Positions 41,948 through 50,323 are shown, counted from the first letter of the stretch. The stretch: 64,000 nt of DNA from Lysinibacillus sp. FJAT-14745 (GCF_001275675.1 NZ_LITM01000004.1:36954-100953); one strand, 5' to 3'. A program made the numbers and translations. The notes: generated by a model not told the origin, from the sequence alone.

Positions 41948-41976
41948 ATAATACTCTGATTATTTAGAAATGTAAA
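41948..41976 (-). promoter_or_regulatory. Promoter of gntR-brnQ-puuD
   Basis: On the minus strand, TTTACA (41971-41976) and TATTAT (41948-41953) are 17 bp apart. The predicted start point falls at the edge of the 32-bp palindrome. Confidence 0.7.
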
Positions 41977-42230
41977 TGGCTTTTTTGTGGGAAAACTATC
42001 TAACCTGCAATTAATTTTAAAGTACCTTCGGGATGGAGAAAAAAAGATTGGTGGTGGCAGTACAGGTGGATATGAATGGGTTAATCCTAAGGACACTCAT
42101 CAGAAAATAAAATTTATGAAGTGTTACAACGCTGGATCAAATGGGAAATAAAGAAACTGGCAAAGGGGATGTTACTGGTATCTTTGGTGCCTGTAGGGAA
42201 GGATACAGATGGACAAATATTGCATCAGAT
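41977..42230. other. Non-coding stretch with small coding scraps
   Basis: The plus strand near 42040-42150 reads short unlinked peptides such as IGGGSTGGYEWVNPKD and VPVGKDTDGQIL in different frames with stops between. It looks like eroded gene sequence; no family was recognised. Confidence 0.4.
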
Positions 42231-42397
42231 GGCTTAAAGGCTTCATTGTAGATTGTCCCACGCGAAACCTTGAGTTTTCGCGCAAGCTCGCTCCTATTTG
42301 TAACTCCAGCGTTCAAGTAGCCTTGAAGTTCTCCATGTTGAAACTATGTAAGGCGTGGTTTCTTATTCTGTGTTTTTATGATATCCTGTTCTAGCAT
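42231..42397 (-). pseudogene. IS30-type transposase N-terminal remnant
   Basis: The minus strand from ATG 42397 reads KTQNKKPRLT, a TAG stop, then FQHGELQGYLNAGVTNRSEL followed by ARKLKVSRGTIYNEA. The order of LTxxQ, a LNAG helix and a VSRGTIYNE recognition helix is that of the IS30-family N-terminal HTH. The catalytic part is absent. The family call is by pattern only. Confidence 0.5.
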
Positions 42398-42551
42398 CGT
42401 ATTCGAAATCCCTTCTTATTGATTGGTGTTGGAGCCTCAATAATACACGATTTCGCGTACGATGTTTTTATTTTTCTAAAGTGTTCAACTTGATTCTACT
42501 ATTCGCCGAATTATAATAGATTAAAAAAAGACATTCCCTTAATGGAAATGT

Positions 42552-43043
42552 CTAAGGTTTATATTCTTCTCCACTCTCAATATAATTTGCAACAAAGGCA
42601 AAAGCAGTATCTAAAGTATGAATGTCAAAGTTATCTTTTCGTTGGTGTCGATCTCCAGGAACATGATGATGATGATGGGGTTCAGAATTCACTTTATATT
42701 TCTCAGGTGTATTTGAATCGTCATGAGGTTCATTTTCCCAGGCAGAGATATGATTATAGATAACGCCTTGTTTTGGAATAATCCTTTTCCAAGAATAATG
42801 ATATTCCTTCACATAACCATTTTCATCATACTTTTCAGTAGCATGCAAACCCGTTATTCCATGAATTGGATGTTCTTTTAGTGGAAATAAGACAGATAGT
42901 TTGTTAGATGTTCGTTTAATACTGGCGAAAATAGAATCCCGTTCCCGTAAATTAGGATAATTCGTTAGTAAGTGGCTATACTTCTTCGAAATTTCCAGAA
43001 TATCTGCAGGAAGAAGGAGTTCAGCCTTTGTATTATTTGTCAC
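42552..43043 (-). CDS. TumE-like (DUF6516) probable toxin
   Basis: 163 residues. The second half, EYHYSWKRIIPKQGVIYNHI followed by SAWENEPH and then SEPHHHHHVPGDR, has the Tyr-His, W/DN-PH and histidine-rich order of TumE/DUF6516 toxins, which end in a helix after PHHKH. The GTG start overlaps the upstream HTH gene by 11 bases (translational coupling) without its own strong ribosome site. Cytosolic. The toxin role is inferred from family resemblance and arrangement. Confidence 0.55.
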   Translation of the reverse strand: MTNNTKAELLLPADILEISKKYSHLLTNYPNLRERDSIFASIKRTSNKLSVLFPLKEHPIHGITGLHATEKYDENGYVKEYHYSWKRIIPKQGVIYNHISAWENEPHDDSNTPEKYKVNSEPHHHHHVPGDRHQRKDNFDIHTLDTAFAFVANYIESGEEYKP

Positions 43044-43803
43044 CAGGTTCTGTCGATCCTATTAACTTTGAAATTAGGGTTTCTTTCTCTTCTTCTAAAT
43101 CTCGCCACTCAAAATAATCACTTGGGTCATCTAACTCATTGATATTACAATCAATAAAGGCTTCATCGCATTTCTTTTTCTTGTACTTTAATTGAAACTC
43201 CAGTAATTCTTGATTAATCTCTTGTATTCGATCATGAGGTGTTTGTTTACGCATTTTCTTTTCTTGATATAACATTTGCATCTTTATTGAATAAAAAGAA
43301 TCTTTCCATATATCTATAGAATGTTTTGGGATTTTATTATGGTTTTTTGTATCAACACATTCTAATCCTTGTTTAATGTATTTATTCAACGTTACAGTCG
43401 AAATACCTAATTCTTTTGCCACCTCATTTGGTTTAAGTAAGTAATCTTCACGATATAAAAAATGAATTTCTTTACCTCCTAATTGGTAATACCAATATTC
43501 AAAATCAATTTTTAATTTCCCAAATTCAAGATCTGAAAGAGGAAGCGTTAGGTCATAAAATCGATCTAACCATTCAGAAAGATTCTCATGGTTTTTTACA
43601 GAGGTGATATAATCTTCTTTGAAATCTAATGATTCAATAGATATGCCTATTAAACGATCTTTAAAGCTACTCAGCATTGTGACGAATAATTGATTAAATA
43701 TAAAACTTGTTTCCTTTGCAATTTTAGATTTGTTGTGGCTACTGTAGGCTTCGGCGATATCTTTTTTAGTTTCTTCATATATAGCTGTACTCATAATTAT
43801 CAC
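43033..43803 (-). CDS. HTH protein, probable partner or antitoxin of the TumE-like gene
   Basis: 256 residues. A MerR/excisionase-like HTH near 127-150 (LKPNEVAKELGISTVTLNKY) lies between a helical N-terminal region of no known family and a charged C-terminal coiled region (about 180-250). The GTG start at 43803 has GGAGGT eight bases ahead; ATG 43794 is an alternative. Stop overlaps the next gene. It is longer than the usual short HTH antitoxins, so it may do more than neutralise. Confidence 0.6.
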   Translation of the reverse strand: MIIMSTAIYEETKKDIAEAYSSHNKSKIAKETSFIFNQLFVTMLSSFKDRLIGISIESLDFKEDYITSVKNHENLSEWLDRFYDLTLPLSDLEFGKLKIDFEYWYYQLGGKEIHFLYREDYLLKPNEVAKELGISTVTLNKYIKQGLECVDTKNHNKIPKHSIDIWKDSFYSIKMQMLYQEKKMRKQTPHDRIQEINQELLEFQLKYKKKKCDEAFIDCNINELDDPSDYFEWRDLEEEKETLISKLIGSTEPGDK

Positions 43804-44256
43804 ACCCTTTCACCTCCATTGTAAATTCGTGTTAATGAAAAGTCAAAATCATTAATTAGCGATTTTGGATTTTTGATAATTAAGTTTATTCATTGCCAAT
43901 TAAAATAATTCTTAAACATGGAGATTTTGTCACCTCGACATTTAAGTATAGGGTAATCCCGAAGTAAAAAATAAGCATACCTTTTCGGTACGCACGACGA
44001 ATGTTCAACTATCTGTCAAGTCTATGGGTTCATTTTAATAATAGCGCCCCCTGATAAACAGCTGGGCGCTATTTGACGCTTACAATTAAACATTGCCGAT
44101 TTTCGCAATAGTTTTTCACAAATTATAAATTCCAAATATACTTTTGTTTGATAATAAGTTATTAAGCATGATATAAGTGTAAATGAAGTGGAACATTCGG
44201 CGTTATATTGTTTGATCGAGAGTTTAAAGTTGTATCCATAGTGAGAGGATTTGAGT
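43804..44256. other. Intergenic region between divergent units
   Basis: No gene seen. 44040-44073 is a 10-bp perfect hairpin (AATAGCGCCC with GGGCGCTATT) without a T-tract on the plus strand. The rest is AT-rich and should contain the promoters of the HTH gene (minus) and the Dus gene (plus). Confidence 0.5.
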
Positions 44257-45231
44257 TTGAAAATGATAGATAATTTTTGGCGTGATTTACCACGACCATT
44301 TTTTGTACTTGCACCAATGGAAGATGTGACAGATGTTGTTTTTCGTCGCGTAGTAAGTGAAGCAGGTCGACCGGATGTATTTTTTACAGAGTTTACAAAC
44401 TCGGATAGCTATTGTCATCCAGAGGGCATGAAAAGTGTGCGTGGCCGTTTGATTTTCACAGAAGATGAACAGCCAATGGTGGCACATATTTGGGGAGATA
44501 ATCCCGAATATTTCCGTCAAATGAGTATTGGCATGGCAGAGCTAGGATTTAAAGGGATCGATATTAATATGGGCTGCCCTGTACCGAATGTGGCATCGAG
44601 AGGGAAAGGTAGTGGTCTTATTTTGCGTCCAGATGTTGCGGCAGAACTTATTCAAGCAGCAAAAGCGGGCGGACTGCCTGTCAGCGTGAAAACACGACTT
44701 GGCTTTAAAGAGGTAAATGAGTGGGAGGAGTGGCTAACGCATATTTTAAAACAGGATATTGCGAACCTTTCTATTCATTTACGTACAAGAAAGGAAATGA
44801 GCCAAGTAGATGCGCATTGGGAGCTAATTCCGGAAATCAAAAAATTACGTGACCGTATCGCACCAAATACGCTACTAACGATCAATGGTGATATTCCTGA
44901 CCGTCAAACTGGGCTACAGCTTGCTGAACAATATGGCATTGATGGCGTTATGATCGGGCGCGGTATTTTTAAAAATCCTTTTGCTTTTGAAAAAGAGCCA
45001 AAAGAGCATAGCAGTAAAGAGTACCTTGATCTTTTAAGATTGCAGCTTGATCTTCAAGATCAATATGCGGAAGTACTACCACGTTCCATAACAGGGCTTC
45101 ATCGCTTTTTCAAAATTTATGTCAAAGGATTCCGTGGAGCTGGTGAATTAAGAAATCAATTGATGAACACGAAATCAACAGATGAAGTGCGTGCATTGCT
45201 TGATAACTTTGAATCAAACGATGTTGATTGA
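44257..45231 (+). CDS. tRNA-dihydrouridine synthase (YfjN-like)
   Basis: 324 residues. An FMN-dependent TIM-barrel enzyme that reduces uridines in t[20 protein letters not shown] at the start, NMGCPVPNV near 107 with the catalytic Cys, and the [15 protein letters not shown] flavin site are all present. Very close to B. subtilis YfjN. Start TTG 44257 fits GAGAGG eight bases before; TTG 44251 and ATG 44263 are alternatives. A single-gene unit ending in a terminator. Confidence 0.92.
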   Translation: MKMIDNFWRDLPRPFFVLAPMEDVTDVVFRRVVSEAGRPDVFFTEFTNSDSYCHPEGMKSVRGRLIFTEDEQPMVAHIWGDNPEYFRQMSIGMAELGFKGIDINMGCPVPNVASRGKGSGLILRPDVAAELIQAAKAGGLPVSVKTRLGFKEVNEWEEWLTHILKQDIANLSIHLRTRKEMSQVDAHWELIPEIKKLRDRIAPNTLLTINGDIPDRQTGLQLAEQYGIDGVMIGRGIFKNPFAFEKEPKEHSSKEYLDLLRLQLDLQDQYAEVLPRSITGLHRFFKIYVKGFRGAGELRNQLMNTKSTDEVRALLDNFESNDVD

Positions 45232-45249
45232 CGAAGGACGGTAAATAGA

Positions 45250-45278
45250 AAAGAGGGGCAAATGAACCCCTCTTTTTT
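45250..45278 (+). terminator. Terminator after the Dus gene
   Basis: AAAGAGGGG (45250-45258) pairs with CCCCTCTTT (45267-45275), with further Ts. Confidence 0.9.
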
Positions 45279-45283
45279 GTTAC

Positions 45284-45503
45284 CTAATTCAGTTTTGTAA
45301 AGTACCTTATCTCTTCCTTATCAGTATAAAAGCCGACAGATTCGTATAGAGATAAGGCTAATTTATTTGTAGTTAGTACCATGAGATTAGCTTTTTGTAG
45401 CTGATGAGACTTTGTTATAACTAACAAAAAACTACTAATGAACATAAATAGTTTCCCATCATAGGGCTATCTATTTGTAAAGCATCAAGTACTAGACATT
45501 GTT
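45284..45503 (-). pseudogene. GNAT acetyltransferase C-terminal remnant
   Basis: The minus strand reads QCLVLDALQIDSPMMG, shifts frame, then VITKSHQLQKANLMVLTTNK followed by LALSLYESVGFYTDKEEIRY, with a stop at 45284. N-x-x-A-x-x-LYE-x-x-GF is the C-terminal GNAT signature. The N-terminal half is lost. Confidence 0.65.
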
Positions 45504-45712
45504 TCAATTGACATATCGGGAAATATCGATATTCTCAACTTTCTAAGTGCTGAGGTAATTTGTTCTACTATAAAGCATTGCTTTTTCAATCATAATCTTA
45601 TAGAATGTAGAACGATATAAATGAACGAAATAAATTTCCTTTAATACGGTCCAGAGAGGCTGAAAAGGGCTACATGATATTTTTTTAGCTAACAATATCT
45701 TTGTTTTCGCAT
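45504..45712. other. Intergenic stretch, nothing recognised
   Basis: AT-rich and without a gene or clear signal. It links the GNAT remnant to an orphan terminator. Confidence 0.5.
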
Positions 45713-45748
45713 GCCCTTTTTGTCCTCTGTGACAAAAAGGGCTTTTTT
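45713..45748 (+). terminator. Strong orphan terminator
   Basis: GCCCTTTTTGTC (45713-45724) pairs perfectly with GACAAAAAGGGC (45731-45742), then six Ts. There is no intact gene on the plus strand just before it, so it may end an untranslated or lost transcript. Confidence 0.85.
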
Positions 45749-45929
45749 ATATTCATTCAGCAGAAGGTTCCCACCTTTGAAGGTGGTGAGATGAATGCAG
45801 ATGTGGTTCCTTTTTAGTGGGTGTCCCAATACCTGCTGAATGAATATAAAGCCTCCGGCGGATGTCACGGATTTTGAATTGTGCCTGCACAATTCAAAAT
45901 CCGGACGCAATTACGCCAAGGCGAAATTG
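45747..45929 (+). repeat. Structured repeat family 2, copy A
   Basis: First stem TTATATTCATTCAGCAG (45747-45763) pairs perfectly over 17 bp with 45833-45849. Its loop carries the conserved ACCTTTGAAGGTGGTGAGAT and GGGTGTCC. Then AAGCCTCCGGCGGATGTCAC, a 16-17-bp perfect stem (GGATTTTGAATTGTGC with GCACAATTCAAAATCC, 45869-45902), and a terminal small hairpin CAATT-CGCC/GGCG-AATTG (45908-45929). Non-coding. Confidence 0.8.
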
Positions 45930-46120
45930 ATTTATATACATCTTTTAAAGGGAGTCCCGTGAGGCTTCAAAAGAGAATGGACAAGAATTGTATAATCCAT
46001 TCCCTCGAATAGGCTAAAAGAGATTTTAACTTCTTTCAGCAGAGTCTCCTACCTTTATAGGTGGTGAGATGAATGCGGGTTTAAGTTACTTTTCAACGGG
46101 TGTCCAAACATCCGCTGAAA

Positions 46121-46191
46121 TAGAGGAACTCAGTCTTAGAACGCCACGTCCTGTGGCAACGACTGAGTGACCAACATCACGTTGGCCCAAG
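46121..46191 (+). repeat. Three-stem structured module, copy e
   Basis: Stem A ACTCAGTC (46128-46135) with GACTGAGT (46161-46168); stem B GCCAC/GTGGC around GTCCT (46143-46157); stem C CCAAC/GTTGG (46171-46185). Compared with copies a-c every changed base in stems A and B has its partner changed too. Confidence 0.8.
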
Positions 46192-46230
46192 CCTCCGGCG
46201 GATGTCACGGAGATCGGAAAGGAGTTCTAA

Positions 46231-46300
46231 AAGGATGTTAGCCTAAAACCATCGCATCCATGCGATAACGGCTAACTGACCTGCATCACGCAGGCCTAAG
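46231..46300 (+). repeat. Three-stem structured module, copy f
   Basis: Stem A GTTAGCC (46237-46243) with GGCTAAC (46270-46276); stem B ATCGCA/TGCGAT (46251-46266); stem C CCTGC/GCAGG (46280-46294). Linkers TAAAAC and AAC are kept; the module ends GGCCTAAG. Confidence 0.8.
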
Positions 46301-46374
46301 CACAAAGCCGATTCCGGACGCAATTATGCCGAGGCATAATTGATCAATCAACAAGAAACTGGAGGATTGTAAGA

Positions 46375-47586
46375 ATGGATTATCGTAAGAAAACAGTGGT
46401 AGCATCAGTAGCTGGTTTAACGTTGGAAGGAATGGACATTATGTTTATCTCCTTTGCGATGACAATGATTATTTCGGAATTTAACATTGATCTCGCAACG
46501 GGTGGGCTCATTTCTTCCGTAACGAATATTGGTATGCTGTTGGGCGGTATTATTTTCGGGGTTTTAGCTGATAAGTATGGGCGGGTAAAAGTATTTACTT
46601 ACACCGTCTTGTTGTTTGCGCTTGGTACAGCTTTAACTGGATTAGCAACAAATATTGAACAAATTTATATTTATAGATTTATTGCAGGTCTTGGTGCAGG
46701 TGGCGAATACGGCATTGGTATGGCTCTTGTTGCCGAGGCTTGGCCGAAGAATAAGCAAGGAAGAGCCTCTTCATATGTTAGTGTAGGTGCTCAATACGGA
46801 GTTATTTTAGCAGCGTTACTAAGTGCCGTTATTCTTCCGACTTTAGGATGGAGAGCTTTATTCTTTGTTGGAGTGTTACCTGTCATTTTCGCATTCATTG
46901 TGCGAAAAAATCTTGAGGAATCACCAGAGTGGCTGGCTGCTCAGAAAAATAAAAAAATAAACAAGCAACATGAAAAAGGTAAGTTGGCGCAACTATTTGA
47001 AACGCCTCGAACTTCGATGACGACAATGTCATTAATCGTTATGGCAACTGTTCAAATTGCTGGTTACAATGGCTTAATGATTTGGTTGCCATCTATGCTG
47101 CAAAAATCTCAAGGTCTATCCGTTTCAAGCTCGGCACTATGGACAATTAGCACAGCAGTTGGCATGATTATCGGGATGCTAACATTTGGACGATTTATGG
47201 ACCGATTTGGCGCAAAGCGTGCTTTTGGTTTCTTTTTACTTGCTTCAGCATGTGCAGTGTTTTTATACTCCTACGCCACAGGAAGTGTTGCAATATTGTT
47301 AGGTGGTGCGATTGTCGGCTTCTTCTCAAACGGCATGTTTGCAGGGTATGGAGCTTTAATTAGTAGTTTCTATCCTGTGCAAATTCGAAGTACAGCTACA
47401 AATACGATTTTTAACTTCGGTAGAGCAATTGGAGGATTTTCACCGATCTTTGTCGGTTATATTCTTCAAAGTTATGATATGACGGTCGTAATGATCTATT
47501 TAGCAGCCTTATATTGCATTTCCTTTATCGTGATGCTGACTCTAAAAGGGGCAAGCAAGTCTTTACAAACGGTTGAAATAAATTAA
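46375..47586 (+). CDS. MFS transporter
   Basis: 403 residues, 12 predicted membrane helices. LADKYGRVKVF near residue 63 is the MFS loop motif; FIAGLGAGGEYGIGMALVAE near 104-123 resembles the AAHS/sugar-acid type, which import aromatic or other organic acids. The substrate cannot be named. TGGAGG upstream. It stands alone, preceded by the structured repeat region. Confidence 0.85.
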   Translation: MDYRKKTVVASVAGLTLEGMDIMFISFAMTMIISEFNIDLATGGLISSVTNIGMLLGGIIFGVLADKYGRVKVFTYTVLLFALGTALTGLATNIEQIYIYRFIAGLGAGGEYGIGMALVAEAWPKNKQGRASSYVSVGAQYGVILAALLSAVILPTLGWRALFFVGVLPVIFAFIVRKNLEESPEWLAAQKNKKINKQHEKGKLAQLFETPRTSMTTMSLIVMATVQIAGYNGLMIWLPSMLQKSQGLSVSSSALWTISTAVGMIIGMLTFGRFMDRFGAKRAFGFFLLASACAVFLYSYATGSVAILLGGAIVGFFSNGMFAGYGALISSFYPVQIRSTATNTIFNFGRAIGGFSPIFVGYILQSYDMTVVMIYLAALYCISFIVMLTLKGASKSLQTVEIN

Positions 47587-47596
47587 TTCAAACATG

Positions 47597-47637
47597 AAAG
47601 AACGAATTCCAATTTAAAAAAGGGATTCGTTCTTTTT
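47597..47637. terminator. Bidirectional terminator between MFS and SASP genes
   Basis: AAAGAACGAATTCC (47597-47610) pairs with GGGATTCGTTCTTT (about 47622-47635), with A and T runs at both sides, serving the converging genes. Confidence 0.85.
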
Positions 47638-47647
47638 AAATTTATGA

Positions 47648-47845
47648 TTATAATAAACCTTTTGAACGTTTTTCAGCCATTTCTACGAGGCGTTTTGTTA
47701 TTTCTCCTCCGACTGAACCGTTTGCACGAGAAGAGGCTTCTGGCCCTAATTGTACATTAAATTCTTGTGCGATTTCATATTTCAATTGATTAACAGCTTC
47801 ATGTACACCAGGAACTAGAAGTTTATTTGAACTACGATTAGCCAT
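47648..47845 (-). CDS. Alpha/beta-type small acid-soluble spore protein
   Basis: 65 residues. Binds and protects DNA in the dormant spore and is degraded at germination. [10 protein letters not shown] (about 23-32) holds the GPR protease site, and the C-terminal [17 protein letters not shown] motif is standard. GGAGGTG ribosome site. It is evidence that the organism sporulates. Expected forespore (sigma-G) expression; a promoter was not assigned. Confidence 0.95.
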   Translation of the reverse strand: MANRSSNKLLVPGVHEAVNQLKYEIAQEFNVQLGPEASSRANGSVGGEITKRLVEMAEKRSKGLL

Positions 47846-48052
47846 TTATCTCACCTCCTTGTGATTAGAATGGTCGAGAGTTAGCTAATCATACATGTTA
47901 AAAAATAAAATGCACATTCTAAATACTATAGTAAAGTAACTTTTGGAAAGCTAACTAAAATTGTGAATGTCTCTGCTATAATAGAGTAATGCTTCAATTT
48001 AGAGGATATGATTGTTAGAAGCGCTTTGACAGTTAAAATGGAGGTTTTTTAA

Positions 48053-48547
48053 ATGACGAACAATGATATTTTAATTCGTTTAAGATATGCATTAGATATC
48101 AAAAATAAAGATATGGTTAAAATTTTTAACCTAGGTGGCATGGACTTTACGAAGGAAGAAGTATTGAACATGCTTATTAAAGTTAATGATGAGGAAGAAG
48201 CACCAGAAGAATACATCAAATGTAATAATAAAATGATAGAAGCTTTTTTAAATGGATTTATTACATTTAAACGAGGACCACAAAAGCCTAAGCCTGGTCA
48301 GTCACAAGAGCCACTACCTGTTTCAGGTAAAGAAAGCCCTAATAATATGCTGTTAAAGAAAGTGAAGATCGCGTTAGCCTTAACGAGTGAGGAGATGCTC
48401 GATATTCTATATGATGGAGGCGTTAGCGTTTCGAAAGGCGAATTAGGTGCCATTTTAAGAAATCCAAGTCATCGTAACTATAAAGAATGTGGCGATCGCT
48501 TTGTGAGAAATTTTTTAAGAGGGCTGACAGATAAATATAGAGAATAA
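48053..48547 (+). CDS. DUF1456 protein (YehS-like)
   Basis: 164 residues with two repeats of the DUF1456 unit (about 1-70 and 95-160), each starting like NNDILIRLRYALDIKN and NMLLKKVKIALALTSE, joined by a Pro/Gln linker. Soluble. YehS-type proteins have no established function. TGGAGG upstream. Confidence 0.85.
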   Translation: MTNNDILIRLRYALDIKNKDMVKIFNLGGMDFTKEEVLNMLIKVNDEEEAPEEYIKCNNKMIEAFLNGFITFKRGPQKPKPGQSQEPLPVSGKESPNNMLLKKVKIALALTSEEMLDILYDGGVSVSKGELGAILRNPSHRNYKECGDRFVRNFLRGLTDKYRE

Positions 48548-48661
48548 AATGGATCAACTCTTGATTAAAAAGTTGCGTGAGGTCTGAGGCATAACCTTTC
48601 GAAACGTTCTCTTTGAATTGTCAAGTGTAAATTTTGGTGAAGAGCTAATGAATTAATGGTT
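48548..48661. other. Short gap after the DUF1456 gene
   Basis: No gene or signal recognised before the terminator. Confidence 0.4.
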
Positions 48662-48697
48662 AAAAAAGCAGCTGCAATTTAGCAGCTGCTTTTTTGT
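48662..48697. terminator. Bidirectional terminator
   Basis: AAAAAAGCAGCTGC (48662-48675) pairs perfectly with GCAGCTGCTTTTTT (48682-48695). Confidence 0.9.
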
Positions 48698-48772
48698 GAA
48701 TTTTTTTACGTAAATCTCTCCTTTAAGATAAAAATATTCTATTAAAAGCATTCTTTTCTTAGTTGAATGTAG

Positions 48773-48802
48773 TTGACAATTTGTGACCGAATTGTGTACA
48801 CT
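48773..48802 (+). promoter_or_regulatory. Promoter of the 65-residue membrane protein gene
   Basis: TTGACA (48773-48778) and TACACT (48797-48802, with TGTG just before) are 18 bp apart; the gene starts about 60 bases later. Confidence 0.6.
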
Positions 48803-48865
48803 GAAATTGACATAAAGTTGTCACAAAGAGGAAAAATAAATGTTCACGAACAGAGGGGTGCTTTT

Positions 48866-49063
48866 ATGTTTAGTTTAAACATTTTATTAGTTGCTATCGC
48901 ATGTGTTACTATCCCACTTGTTGTTGCTTCAGTGATGTTAGACATTTTTTATGCAGAAAAGAAACAAGTTCGTTTTTCATTACGCCGTACATCTATGTGG
49001 TATTCCTGTATGTTTGCTTTATCATTCATACCGTCAGTCTTATACATGACACTAACTAAATAA
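48866..49063 (+). CDS. Small two-helix membrane protein
   Basis: 65 residues from the ATG at 48866 (AGAGGGGTG eight bases ahead); an upstream in-frame start at 48773 falls in the promoter and is rejected. Helix 1 is ILLVAIACVTIPLVVASVML, helix 2 MWYSCMFALSFIPSVLYMT, with a basic loop (EKKQVRFSLRR) between. No family recognised. It has its own promoter and terminator. Confidence 0.65.
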   Translation: MFSLNILLVAIACVTIPLVVASVMLDIFYAEKKQVRFSLRRTSMWYSCMFALSFIPSVLYMTLTK

Positions 49064-49117
49064 CTATCTTTCATATGAATAATCATTTAGGGGTAATTGA
49101 TTATTCAAAATTATAGT

Positions 49118-49153
49118 AACAGCTACAATATTGCTTTGTAGCTGTTTTTAACT
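49118..49153 (+). terminator. Terminator
   Basis: AACAGCTACAA (49118-49128) pairs with TTGTAGCTGTT (49136-49146), followed by TTTAAC. Confidence 0.85.
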
Positions 49154-49165
49154 TTTTTCAGAAAT

Positions 49166-49262
49166 AGAGGAACTCAGTCTAAGAACGCCATGTCCTGAGG
49201 CAGTTTTTCTGTGCGACAGCGACAACAACAACACACGACTGAGTGTCCAACATCGTTGGCCT
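49166..49262 (+). repeat. Three-stem structured module, copy g (expanded)
   Basis: Starts AGAGGAACTCAGTCTAAGAA as in copy e. Stem A ACTCAGTC/GACTGAGT is intact, and stem C is CCAAC/GTTGG. The inner hairpin is degenerate and enlarged by about 35 bases. It follows AACTTTTTTCAGAAA, similar to the family 2 context. Confidence 0.65.
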
Positions 49263-49269
49263 AGGCGTA

Positions 49270-49529
49270 GTATCTCATACAAAAAAGTTTCTGTAATCTC
49301 AGAAGAACTGTCCGCATTTTCTCAGGAAATTACAGCAGGAGTTATGGAAACAACGATGCTTGCTAATAAGGCTGCAAAGGCAACAGAAAGTGTTGTAGAG
49401 CGTGCGGTGGAACAGGAAAGCAACAATTAAGATATCCTCCATTCTATTTTAAAACTGAATAAAATGGCAGAAGAACTTGAAAAATCCGTTTCAAAGTTTG
49501 ATGTAAATGTTAGAAACGCAGATAATTAA
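49270..49529 (+). pseudogene. Chemoreceptor C-terminal remnant
   Basis: Reads SYKKVSVISEELSAFSQEIT, then AGVMETTMLANKAAKATESV, a TAA at 49428, then DILHSILKLNKMAEELEKSV before the true end at 49529. It matches the last helix of methyl-accepting chemotaxis proteins. The stop and missing 5' part show decay. Confidence 0.65.
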
Positions 49530-49631
49530 TTCCCATAGAAATTAAGAATGAAAAGATAATCGTTAGAATAAAATTTCTATTAATATGGATGAAATAATCC
49601 TATCGATTATCTTTTTGAGGGTGGGATATAG

Positions 49632-50315
49632 ATGAAAACCTTTTTTCTTATATTTCTAGGGATGATCTATTTATTACTAGCAAAGTCAGTCGAAACGGCT
49701 ATATTTAGTAAGGTCTATTTATTAATTGGTTTAGGATTAGTAATAGTAGGAATTATTCGTTATGTTAAAGAACGATATATCTATATCAATACATTAAATG
49801 AAATGAAAGAGGCAAGTGAGGTGGAGCTTTTGGCTATCCCTCATACACATTGCATCATCTCAAATGATTGTTTAAGTGCTTTATTATTAAATGAACCTAC
49901 AAATACACTTTTCCTCGTAAGTAGAGAAAATTTAGAAGAAGATTTGATAAAAAAAGAAATTCCATTCAATAAAATATATGAAGTTGCTATAGTAGAGGAC
50001 GAAATGTATATTGCAAGGACTAGCAATAACTTCATAAGTGGTTCATTACTGAGTGAAGAACTGGATATAGAAGAGGAATTAGATGAAGAAGACCCTGAGT
50101 ATAACACTGTATCTCAATTGACGTTGAAAATTGTAGCTGATAACTTATCTGATCCTATTCTAGAATATGCTTTTATGGATAACAGTGAGCCTATATCAAG
50201 AGAAGAGGATGAGTATCAAGAAGCGCTTGAGTTATGTGAGGAATGGTTTCAGAAGATCAGTGTTATTATCAAACGTTATGAGCTTGAAAGGGTACCAATT
50301 AGACATTGGCAATAA
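49632..50315 (+). CDS. Membrane-anchored protein of unknown function
   Basis: 227 residues. Two hydrophobic helices at the N-terminus (FFLIFLGMIYLLLAKSV, VYLLIGLGLVIVGIIRYV), then a soluble acidic domain with an EELDIEEELDEEDPEY patch near 140. The soluble part may face the cytoplasm. No family recognised. GAGGGTGGGA precedes the ATG. A single gene ending in a terminator. Confidence 0.7.
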   Translation: MKTFFLIFLGMIYLLLAKSVETAIFSKVYLLIGLGLVIVGIIRYVKERYIYINTLNEMKEASEVELLAIPHTHCIISNDCLSALLLNEPTNTLFLVSRENLEEDLIKKEIPFNKIYEVAIVEDEMYIARTSNNFISGSLLSEELDIEEELDEEDPEYNTVSQLTLKIVADNLSDPILEYAFMDNSEPISREEDEYQEALELCEEWFQKISVIIKRYELERVPIRHWQ

Positions 50316-50323
50316 AATTGTAG

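Larger units (their letters stand above)
46026..46342 (+). repeat. Structured repeat family 2, copy B, with two nested modules
   Basis: Same order as copy A: TTTCAGC/GCTGAAA (46034-46040 with 46114-46120), loop with ACCTTTATAGGTGGTGAGAT and GGGTGTCC, then GCCTCCGGCGGATGTCACGG, and the end hairpin CAATTATGCC/GGCATAATTG (46321-46342), here perfect. A structured module separates CTGAAA from GCCTCCGG, and another replaces the middle stem. It ends 32 bp before the MFS gene. Confidence 0.8.

Noticed and set aside
45689-45910. Minus-strand 73-residue ORF
   Set aside because: It runs through an orphan terminator and structured repeat copy A; the open frame is due to the stems.
48773-48865. Longer start for the 65-residue membrane protein
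   Set aside because: The extension lies over the predicted -35 and -10 boxes and has no ribosome site; AGAGGGGTG fits ATG 48866.
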